Of a DNA stretch of 64,000 bases, positions 1-11,500 are shown piece after piece. The stretch spans positions 57,269,953 to 57,333,952 of the forward strand of contig OY755239.1 in the NCBI GenBank assembly GCA_963576725.1, in the 5' to 3' direction. This DNA is from Azorinus chamasolen. Lineage: Eukaryota; Mollusca; Bivalvia; Cardiida; Solecurtidae. The translations under genes were made by a program, and so were the position numbers. A model generated the notes under the pieces. The model ran no database searches and was not told the origin of the DNA. It saw only the letters and a list, made by a program, of their open reading frames with translations. Position 1 is the stretch's first letter, and each line of letters begins with the position of its first letter.

Positions 1-285
1 CAGAGCGCCACTCTGTTAGATGGACACATCAGTCATTCATAAAACCATCTTGTGAAGCGGGTTGTTTGTACAAATACAATCAAGTTTGTTGTACTCTTTA
101 TCATTGTGAAGTCTGTTCAAGGCATTTTGAATATTGTTGGCTGGTTTATGGGTCGTTTTGGTCTTGAATATCATCGCATTTGCGTTGTTATTGTCTGGTG
201 GTTTAGCTTTTATGCTGGTAGTAGTTTATGTAGTTTTGTTACTGGTTACTTAGTGGCACTTTAACAAAATCACACTTGTTTTCAG
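1..285. other. Intron or upstream sequence before the first visible exon
   Basis: T-rich sequence ending in a polypyrimidine tract and CAG acceptor at 283-285. A 70-codon open frame (52-264) is hydrophobic but resembles no family I know and lies where intron is expected. The 5' part of gene 1 (signal peptide and any first TSR, Cys-rich or spacer modules) must lie to the left of the window. Confidence 0.6.
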
Positions 286-1139
286 GAGTAATACGAACAG
301 GAACAGATGAACAAGTTCCAGATTATGTACGTAGTGGGCCGATATTTTCACATGATTTTAAATTTAAAAAGAAACATAGGCATCATAAACATGGTACTAC
401 ACATTTAGATAAAGATTTTGTAGCTAAATCAGATTATGACGTGGAGAAAGTTTATGACAATGTTGCAAATGACGGTGATATTATTGGGGCAACAGGGGCA
501 TTTAATGAGGTGGTAACAGAAAATGTAAAGCATGACAAACAGTATACTGACAAAAAAACGGTAGGGACTAACAGTAATGAAATACTAAATAACACCGTAA
601 TACAAACTAACATTAACGAAAACAACATTACTCTACAAGATAACATTCCAGAGGAAGACAGAAAGATTGATAATACTGTAAAAACAGGTACAAGCAGTTT
701 GCAAGGCGTGACTGTAAAAACTGGCGTTGTAAAGGAAGAGATTGCAGAAGAGGAGGTAACGATAGAAGACGATAACGACGGCAAAGCGATAGGGGAAGAT
801 GAAAATGTGGCTATTGGGGAAGAAGAAGAAAATGTGATAAAGGCAGAAGAAGAAGCGAATGGAGTCGAAGGGGAGGGGGAAGAAGAGGAGGAAGAGGAAG
901 AAGATTCTGATGATGATTCAGAATCAGAATCAGACTCTGAAGAGGAATCTGAATCAGAATCAGAAGCGGAACCGGAATCCAACATAGTAGATGAAACAGG
1001 CAAAGCTGAAGATGAAGACGAAGAGGAAGACGAATCTGCCAATTTTGAAGAGGATAACGAGCTCATAGAGACAACTACTTCCACAAACAAGCCTGGTGCA
1101 GTTGAACCAGAGGAAGGAAGTGGATCAGTTGTAGCTGAG
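286..1139 (+). CDS. Gene 1 exon a: long acidic linker exon
   Basis: The acceptor is TTTTCAG at 279-285 and the donor GTAGGT at 1140. The exon starts with the last two bases of a split codon and ends on a whole codon (854 bp). It encodes about 285 residues: a short His/Lys-rich stretch near residues 25-35 (KKKHRHHKH), a Thr/Asn-rich middle with possible N-glycosylation sites (NNTV, NNIT), then a long Glu/Asp/Ser tract (runs of E, DSDDDSESESDSEEE). There are no cysteines or membrane segments, so it is probably an unstructured spacer between an N-terminal module and the TSR array. Reading past the donor reaches a stop at 1161, which agrees with splicing at 1139/1140. Coding status rests on the 850-bp open frame and on phase agreement with the next exon. 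Confidence 0.8.
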
Positions 1140-4100
1140 GTAGGTGTTACAAAATTGTCGTAACCCTTCGCCTGCTGAAAAAAACACGTGCCTGCCGAAA
1201 CTATGCTCTGCTACAATTTTCAGCTACATTTTATTGGTTAAAATGTTTTAGAAACTATTGACCGAGTGTCAAACAGCCTGGACCTGATGAGACAATCGGT
1301 GTCTCATCTAGACCCAAGCTGTTTAATAATGACGGGCATGTCTCTCTTAGCAGACAAAGGGTTAAAACTGTTACATCAAATCAGTACTATAAAACTATAT
1401 ATATTACAGAGCTACAGATAAAGGTGCGTACTCAATTACTAAAATCGTCATTTCTCCACCAAATTATATATTGTGATCACTCTTTAGAATCGTCTCGAAG
1501 AGACGATTCTAAAAAAGTGGTCAAAGTATAGGAGTACATGTATAGGGTTTTGTTAAGAAATAAAGGAATTATTCTTGAAAATATTTAAATGTATGCTTCT
1601 TGTCTGGACCTCTGTATTAGGATTATACATTAACCCATTTGCGCCCAGTGGATTATTCCATGTTGATATATTGGATTTTATCTAAGGGGTGCCTGGCCTA
1701 AACTTTCAACTTCGTTTTGTTTTATATTGAAATTCCTATCAGCAAACGGTGTAGACTCTGTTCAGACGCCGCATTATGCGGCGTCTGATCAGAGTCTACA
1801 CTTTTTGCCTACGTCACATATATAGGATCGTGGGAGCAAATGGGTTAAGATTATACTACAAGACTATGCTATACTACAAGCGGCTAACAAAAAGAGATCT
1901 TGTTATGGGTCTGTAAGGCATGTGGTAGTTTAATGCAGGTCAAAAAGTAATGCAGAAAGCTACTGTATGAGCTTTCTGCATTACATATGCCCTGCATTGA
2001 ACAATCACCAGCTTTTTAATACTCCTTTGTTCAATAAAAGAATGACCGCTTAGGACAGATTCTACTATATATTTCAAAATAGCGACAATTAAGAAGATAA
2101 GGTACAGTAATATAATATGGCGAGTTTGTATGATATATTTACACTTCATAGCACCATAAAGATAAGTGAAAAGTAAACAAATTCACTGAACTTGACGTTT
2201 GTTGAGAGCACAGTCAAAGAGATTGTGACAAATAGGAGGCAACTATATGAAACTGTGATTCCCACACATGAAAAGTTATTACAAATATCGCAAGAGTAAT
2301 GTGCATTGCACGTTAACCTTTTCAATGCCATCAACTGTGGTCAATAACATTTGTTGTCTACTATTATTTTCATTGTTTAATTTTCTACCCTTTTCTTTGA
2401 TGAAAATATGATAAGAGTAGCAAACTGATTGGATCCTGATGAGACACCGAGTGACTCGGCGTCTCATCAGGATCCAAACTGTTTGCAAATGTAATGACAC
2501 ATTCGCCAACCGCACCAAAATAGTTAAGATTTAATTCGGATAAGAGGGAGCAAGATTGTGTTTTTTCATCTTTTCTTTATCTATGGAATGGTTTAAAAGA
2601 AAGTTTTCCCATACTTTTGTATAATGAAAGGATTACTTTTTCATCTTGAAGGTTTTCCACAATCTTGACTGAAATTTGTTTCTTTCATATTTATATCGCT
2701 GTATGTCCTATATCTTTTATCTTAACGCTTTCGCTTCGAATGTCTCATCTGTGAGAACAAGAAATTGGATACCGAGGAGACGCCGAGTAACTCGGTGTTC
2801 CATCAGGAACCAAACTATATATTACTGTTGTAGTGTTATTGCAAGAAAAGAGGACACATTTTAATTCTTTCTTTAACTTTTCAACGATGTCGCATCTGTG
2901 AATACAGGTGCAATCAGTTTGGATCCAGATGAGACGCCGAGTAACTCAGCGTCTCATCAGGATCCAAACTGTTTTTTACTGTGACTGTTTTGGAACGACG
3001 ATGAAGAAAAACAAAAACAAATGAAAATTATAACAGACGCAAAAGAGTTTGCAGACGACAAAATTTGGAAGCGAAAGATTCAATGAACGAAATTTATAGC
3101 AAACGACAAATTGCGCGAACGGCGAGATTTGGCAACAAAATGGTTAATTCTTTGCACATAGATGGCGAATTTGTGATAACCTAAGCAGACAGTTTAGATC
3201 CAGATGAGATGTCAAATGAAATAATTCATTGGCTAACTGCCTGGTACTTACACTTGATACTTTCAGCAGGCGACTATTATGTAGCTAATACTTTATATAT
3301 CCGATGTCGAAATAAAATCTTTTTCAATATCATACTCATTTTTTACCCCCAAAAAACTTGCATTTCGTTTTCTTTCTTTTTCTAAAAAGCATTTATGCAT
3401 TTTCTGTCAAGCGGTTGATTGTGTCAGTTTCCCTCCATTTGTTTATGACATATTTCACAGTAAGCCAACTGTGATATTAGTAGCTATAACCCTTTAATAT
3501 TATCTGTCCTTGGTTTATAATATAGTCTGCGATAAGGTCTGCACAGTTATCGGCCTTATTTGACTCAACCCGTTATGAATCAACTAATGACATTATATAA
3601 AATAAATATTATATTTATTAGGTGAATGGTTATAATGATATAGGAATACAAGGTGTTTGGCCATTGCAGAAATTGTAGAACCAGATCTATATTGTTTCAG
3701 AAGCAAGCAAAGCAGACCCTGAACAAAGAGATAAACCAGTAGAATACATTTAGTTACTTAACTCGATCTATTCCAGCATTCTTTAGAGACCTTATCTAAA
3801 TAAGTATTTTTCATAAAAAAAATTTATCTTGAGTTTGATGTGTTTACTGCAAACATCTACAGTAAAACCCCTCTAAACTGAACTAATTTAGATACTTTTA
3901 GGCATCTGTCTGCTTAACATTTAGCCTGCTGAGTAAATTATTTTCACAGAAGTTTTTACCTGCTACACTTTCAAAGTTAAAGCTATAATCAACTTGTGTA
4001 CCAAATTGCAATCAGGGTGTCAAACAGTTTGGATCCTGATGAGACGCCGAGTACATTTGTAACTCGGCTTCTCATCTGGATCCAAATTGTTTCCATAAGT

Positions 4101-5526
4101 ATTCACTCATAGCAGGCTAAAGGTTAATGCAGTGTGAGAGTCATGCAGAAAGCTCCTAGAGGAGCTTTCTGCATGACTCTCACCCTGCATTAAGCTGCCT
4201 ACCAGTGTCGAACTAAAGCGTTCATTTAATACGAGAGTCAATTTATGTTGGGATGATGTTGAATAACGAACCGTGCTGACGCTGATCAGATGACTCCTCT
4301 GCGAGGCCTCTGATCTCGATATACACTGTTTTGCAATTTCCATTGCATTAAATGGTATAGTATTGTCGGTATTATTATAAGGTCAATGGTCAAACAGAAA
4401 TCTGGTCAAAAGTGTGTTAAATCGATCTTGTGTTCATTTCACTATTAAGAATTGTCCGTATATCCTATTTACACTAAGTATTTTAACAGACAAACACAGG
4501 CAAATAGTGCAGACCAGATCAAAAGGCTCCTGAAAGAGTTGTTTGATTTGGTCAGTCAGTATTAATTGCTACTGTATTTGTTTAATTAACAATTGTCAAA
4601 ATGGTGCTAAATTGAATTAACCCATTCTCTCCTAATGATGCATTTTGACGCCTCTGTAACAGTCGTTTTTTGAACCCACTGTAATACATATTCTCCATTT
4701 ATCACAATGGTTTCAAAACTACACAATTCTAAAAGTATCGTTTTCTCTAGTAAATGCTCCTTTTGGGTAGATTTATTCAAAGTGGTTAGGTCTAAAAATA
4801 TCATAAGAAAGAATGGGTTAATTAACTAGCTTTACAAGCTTTACAACCTGATAGATAGGGGAAAGTGTGTGCCAAACTTTTATGAGTAATTATGATTAAC
4901 CCTTCCTCCATAGGCTATTTTTAGATCCAACCACTTTGAATAGATTTACCCAAAAGGAGCATTAACTAGAGAAAAGGAAAAATTTTAGAATTTTGTAGTT
5001 TGAAACCATTGTGATAAATAGAGAATTTGCTGCTCCTATAGGAGCAAATGCTTTATTTATCACAACGGTTTCAGCAGGGGATTTTTACAGAGGCATAGGA
5101 AAGCGTATTTATGGAGGAAAGGGTTAAGTTATGGCATTTGTAATCATACACACGCTCGATCCTTTTCAGGCGGTTGAAGAGGAGGTTGACAATAACATTC
5201 CGTCGCTGTACTCGTGGTCTCTCACCGGTTATACACAGTGTAGTCAGACATGTGGACGAGGTTAGTACTCGTGGTCTTTCACCGGTTATACTCCGTGTAG
5301 TCAGACATGTGGACGAGGTTAGTACTCGTGCTCTTTCACCGGTTATACTCCGTGTAGTCAGACAAGTGGACGAGGTTAATAAAGTATAAAGGTGGTTAAG
5401 TCAGCAAGGAGTGTGTTGGAATTGTGTTCCACGTATGCAGTCTTACCTTCAAATCAGTCCCTTTGTTATTGTAGGATTGTATGATATAACCTTTGTTTAT
5501 TATGTATGTCTAATAATGATGATGAT

Positions 5527-5568
<42 letters not shown>

Positions 5569-8500
5569 GTGATGATGATTCCAGGAAGACGAGTTCGATA
5601 CAATATATACTGCCATATTATCTACGACTGATTGTGTCATGTTGAAAGGATGCCCCGCAAACATAATACATTCTGTTTGGTGTAAGACACCGACATTGAT
5701 CGGTTTAACAGGATCACTTTGATCTGGGTATTCACTGTTGCCAGGTCGCGGGGGTAAATTGGTTCACCCCGTGCGCTTCAACGAAAAGCGACGGACTAAA
5801 CCGACATTTCTGTTGGTTTAGTCTTTTCCTGAAAGAAAACATTTCGACAAAAGGACAAATACACACTCGATGGGGCAAGCGCATCAAGGTAAGGTGAATA
5901 AGAATGATTTTCAGTGACAAAATGCGCTAACTTGTCGTCAGTGAGACATGTAACTGGTGAGTGTCATCATATATAAAATATATATCGTACGGTACGTAGA
6001 TACATTAGAACATGTATTAAGCGACCATTTATAAGCTGTCTAACTTTGGATCTTTAAGACAGGTGGTAGCATTATAGAGGTCACAAGTGATGCAGAAAAC
6101 CCCTATCACAGCTTTCTGCATTACTTTTGCCATTCATTAAACAACCGCCTGTGTTTTAAGACCCATGTGTTCAATAAATGAATGACCACTTAAAGTTTGT
6201 CCTACAGTACACATCTGAGTCGTAGGAATCAGAGGTCCGGCTAAGATGCGTAAATTAAAACATTTTCAAGATTAACTTCTTCTCCACCAAACCCGAAGAG
6301 ACGATTCTAAAGAGTGGTCACAACATAGGGTTTGGTGTAGAAATGGCGATTTTAGTATTTGAGTATGCACCTTTATCTGTTGTTCTGTAGAAATAGTCCG
6401 AAACTTGAAAACATTGTTTTAAATTCACCGCTGTTGATACAGAAGGGTTAAACCTTCTCTAATCGTTGTGTCGACTCTGGTCGAACGTCAGGCGAACAAT
6501 GGGTTGATGAGGCCACGTTTTGGTGTGTGTATTTTCCGAGATACCGGCAAGTATCTGGGTATTGTTGCATTATTGTAAACATCCAACGGGAGGGAAGCTT
6601 ATCGATATATCTCCTTACTTGGGATTGAACCCACTGCGAAGAGGAGGTCCCATGCTGACTGCATGTGTTAAATACCTACGAGCTGCGCAAGTTATAAGTG
6701 CAGTTGTGGATTTAACCATTAAAGTGCAGGAACTGAATAATTAGGACCATTGCAAAACAGTTCAGATCAAGATCAAAGGGTTCCTTAGGGAGCTCTGTAA
6801 TCATGGTCTGTGCGATAGGCATAAATACTATTTTATTCGGTGATAAATTTTGATACAACTTTTTGTTTAATTGATTGTGAGAAATGGAGAAATTAGTTTT
6901 AATTATCCTGCAGGTTTATGATTTAATGCATAAAATGGCTCTTGTTTTTATAGCCCATCAGTCAACGTTTCAGTTAACAAAAACATTCATATGTGCCTTT
7001 CAGTCATCTATTGCAAAACAGTAAGCTATCCACATATATCATATCAGAAAGTGTAAAACGCATTCAATGTGCCAGGAACACTTATTGCGCTACCATCAAT
7101 AATAGCATTGCTTTCATACATAGCACATGGACGCTTTCGCTGCCAAGCATTGTCGTCTGCTCAATTTGTCGTCTTCTTCCATTTCTTATACATGTACCTG
7201 AAATTTATATTTCTTTGTTTAAAAATATAATCACAGCATCAAACAGTTTGGACTCTGATGTAATGCTCGGCGTCTCATCGGGATCCAAACTTGTTTCCAA
7301 AGGTAATCACAAATTCGCGATTGATAGTGAAAGTGTCTAGCTGCGGAAACACTTCGTTTTACTGAACAACCATTTGTGCATGCCATACTTAATCTATATC
7401 ATGCATACTTATGTATATCTCTTTATTACCACCGGCTAAGCAATCTTATTCTTTCGCAAAACAAATAACCAACGTGCATTAAATGGAAATGTATTGGTCA
7501 CAATGATACAAGTGGACATGCTTTGTAACCTTTTACTACCTGAGCAAATGCTCGGCAGCAATGCAGACCAATTGCATCAGTTTTGGAATATATTTATTTC
7601 CTCTATTTTCTGTTTCAAAACAACAATCAGGATGTTAAACAGTTTGGACCCTGGTGAATCGCAGAGTTGCTCGGTGTACTTTTAGTATCCAAACTGTGTG
7701 TATAGTTGAACATATGTTCGGCTACACCATAATAAAGGGTAATGGATTCATGGGATACTTGGTAATATCATTTAACGCAAATGGACAGAGCTCGTTATTT
7801 GAATGTACTGCTGCAATAATAATGCATTAGGATAAGTACCCTGTTTACTTTCGTCCAAGGACAAAATATACAGTAAACCTCTCTAAACCGAAATTCTAGT
7901 AGAGAAGAAATCTGGGTCCCTGCTTATAAAACTTTTAGTTGAGTCTGAGTACGTTCTCAAGCTTTTGATTGGTCAGATTTGAGCCTTTGGCTCAAATCTG
8001 ACCAATCAAAAGCTTGAGAACGAAACTCAGACTCAACTAAAAGCTTTATAAGCATGTACCCAGTTTCCTAATGGATGTTCATCGTAGAGCAGATGTAGTG
8101 TTAGCCCTGGACTTGGACTATCAGCACCACCTAAGAAAGCAGTACGAATTTGTTACGAATAAATACGATCTTTTGGATTCGGGAGTTCATGGCCAAAATT
8201 TTGAACAGCTCAAAACTTTGGTCACGAATTCCCGATTGCTCAAGAATTGCAAGAACTGATTACGAATATATACGAATCAGTTAAGAACTGCACGAACTGA
8301 TTACGATTCCACTACGAATCCTAAAATTTGTCAATTCGCGGCGACTGCTTTATGCAGGATGAAAGTCATGCAGAAAGCCTAGAGGAACTTTCTGCATGAC
8401 TTTCACCCTGTATTAAGCTGCCATCTGTCTCCAAGACCGATATTTATTCCAAATTTAACGTCCGGTTTAAAGAGGTTTTACTTTATATAATAATGTATGT

Positions 8501-11500
8501 TTGTACAGTGAAATCTCGCTAATGCGATCACATTATCTATTAACCATTCGCTTGCTATTCGCGTCAATATACCTACCTGTAAATAGTGAAGACCCAGATG
8601 AGACAGCTCCTGCAGGAGCTGTCTCATCAGGGTCTGCTCTATTTACATGTACAAATTAATTGTGCAACCAGTGCACTCCACAGCAGTAGTTGCACAGCGA
8701 ACTACTTGTACACAGTGAAGATATGTGTAATTATACAACAGGGCATGGGTACAGAAGGAGACATGTGTTTTAAAATTCAGCAAGAGAAGGGTTAACATAG
8801 GAGTCAGTAAAAGTAGGTAGTTGCTTAATGCAGGGCAAAAGTAATACAGACGGCTCGTGTATATAGGAGCTTTCTGCATAACGTTTATCCTATATTGAAT
8901 TAAGACTTGTATTAAAAATCCGGAATTATACGAGGGCCAGTACTTTCACCATTTGCACATGCATCCACAAGTATGGCATATCAATGGGAATAATAGTGTT
9001 TTTTCTGTCTAACTGACCGGAAATTACACTACATTCACGTGCAAAAGCAAATTTTATTTGCAGTTGAAATACATGTACATGTAGTATATCAAACTGGGAA
9101 AAGCTTGCTGCAATTTTCTCGAAGAGCAGAAGGGCGTATTGTAAGATACTCGGACTGCTTGGCATCGGCACAGAAATTAAAGCTGACGTGGACAATGTGT
9201 ATAGGGACATTGCGCTTCCAAACCGTATTATTGCCCGATGGGTATTTCTCTTTGAAGACGGAAGAATCAGCATCAAAGATAAGGCTCGTACTGGACGCCC
9301 TCCGGCCGCAGTGTCTGACAAAGACACAAATTCTGCGATGGCAATAATTGAGAAAGATTCAAGATGCTCAGTCGAGCAGATAGGGGAATTAGTCAGCGGT
9401 GTTTCTGATTTTAAAAGAAAAGCTAAACCTGCGTAAGGTTCATGCCCGTTGGATACTGTATTTATTAACCTCTGGGCAAAAAGGGGAGAGGGTAGAAAAG
9501 GCTTCCACCCTGCTTGTCAAATATACAAACAAGGACCCTGGAAGTATCAGAGAAATTGTAACAGGTGATGAGATGTGGCTGTACCTTTTTGAATGTGACA
9601 ATAAAGAAAATAATAGAATGTGGTTGGGTGAAAATGATGACAGGTCCGTTATTATATACTCGACGGAGCAGAAGCGCCATACGAGTTATGTATGCCCTAT
9701 TGTTTATGGAATTGTGGCTCAAGTCCCTGGCCCTGAACACAGTAGTGTTACTCGTACATTTTATAGAGAAAATAGCATCTCTGCTGTTCTCGACTACTAT
9801 ACAGTTAAACGCCAATGTCATGGGCGTGCGGCATCAATCCGCTACATGACAACGCAATTGAGAGCGCTCTATACCACACACTCTCACACCCGGTTACATT
9901 ACATATACCTCTGTAGTTGGCTAGGAAAGTAGTCCGAAATGAAACTAACTCCCGTACAAAACAGAAAGTAAATTGCTTTGTGTGTTTCGTTGACAGTTCA
10001 ACGGAAGAAAAGCAAAAGGCTGGGATTTCCCAATAAGTTGTGTCCTTTGGGTTATAGCAGAATTTCAGTGCCCTTATAAGAAGTTCGGAATCTACAGTTT
10101 GTAGAAACTGTTTTCGAAATATTGAGCAGACATTATTCCATTTTGTTTGTTTACATTTGTGCAATACTCGATGCATAATGAAAATAGGTCATCAAATATT
10201 CTCTGAAATTCAACTGTATTACCAGTTTTATGATAAAATAAAAGCTATTTATTCTTGATTCGGGCTATTTTGATATAAACAATCGACTCAGATAACCATA
10301 AAACACAAACTATTGGTTTTGCAAAGATTTTTGTCATGAGCCCGTCGCAGAGGTGTATGTGAGAGTAACGAACGACAATTCTGCAAGGAGATTGTCTATA
10401 CCAGTGTAAAAACCGTATACCTAAAGAGCGCTTCCAAAACTGCATTTTCCGAGTGGCGTTTGCGCCTGGAAAAGTGTGAACATTCAGGTGGCGAGTACTT
10501 GGAAGGTATCACATAGTCATTTCTTGGGAATTGAGCGAGGTTTGGAAACTCGCCACTGTTGCCAATACTTTTCAAATGTTCATCGTTCTTCTTTTGAGTG
10601 ATCGTGATAGCAGAAATTTACTGTATTCCAATGCACTTCAGAACCTTCTCAGTTATTACATTTTGTATTTAAGTCTATAAGTATTTAGCAAGACCTAAAC
10701 TAAGTCTAAATACACTGAAGCGGCATTTCTCGTTTTTATATGTTCGATGTAAGTCCTGCCCTCTGAACATATCGACCATTAAGTGGTGTTCAGCTCCTTT
10801 GATCTTCTATCTTTATGTTTTATTGCCCAAGAAATATTGCGCACTGCTGTAGACTAATCTACATATACGGCGAAGTAATCACTTGCTGGCTTATTTCCAC
10901 TATATAAAATGTTACCAACAAAACAAAATGACAACACACTTATACTGTACAACTAAAAATATACAATAAGTGCTTGGAACCGGCTATTACTAAACCAAGT
11001 ATTACATTTTCATAGTTTTCTATTCGTGGTCAAGGATACTGTACCGTAAAAGTGCAATAACATTAGAGACTCGTCTTATCAATGGTTGCACGACCGAGAG
11101 TATCGTAAGTCCTAAATTACGACAATCGCAACATTTCGGACGGCTACAATTATAATTTAACCCTTCCCTGTTCTATGTTTATTCCAATTTTCAATACCTA
11201 CTGAATATTCATGGGCAAAATAGTTATAATGAAATAAGGAAGGTGGAACATTGTAGCCATTTTAGAAACAATAGAGAAACAGATCTATCAAATTCTATAA
11301 GCAAACAGAGCAGACCCTGGTCAGACGGCTCATATAGGAGCCGCCTGATCTGGGTCTACTCTGTTTGCAAATGCGTGAAAATGCGTTTATATGAAGGAAA
11401 AGGGGCTAATTGTGAAATTATCAACGAGAGTGGCACACACGGTATATTGGTCCCTCTTTAACAGATAAAAGTTACCATGAAATGTTACATATCAATCATT

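Larger units (their letters stand above)
1140..5169 (+). other. Intron with palindromic MITE relics
   Basis: Contains an H element around 1404-1550, a family I element 1630-1848, a D hairpin 1931-1999, A cores near 2421-2488, 2757-2815 and 2911-2975, a D element interrupted by an A element (3862-4200), and two C elements (4617-4821, 4896-5127). No exon-like frame was recognised. About 3000-3860 holds nothing I can name. Confidence 0.6.

Noticed and set aside
452..1090. 212-codon Ser-rich frame on the minus strand
   Set aside because: It is the complement of the Glu/Ser-rich coding exon of gene 1; the low-complexity codons leave no stops on the other strand.
3500..3600. CRISPR-like regular repeats
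   Set aside because: The dispersed palindromes are irregularly spaced, differently oriented and in an animal genome; no array of equal spacers exists.
5174..5389. 71-codon frame with a three-fold repeat
   Set aside because: Another frame of the 57-bp duplicated exon end; the TSR frame fits splice sites and cysteines, this one does not.
9565..9849. 94-codon and 118-codon frames overlapping the mariner relic
   Set aside because: Alternative-frame shadows of the transposase remnant.
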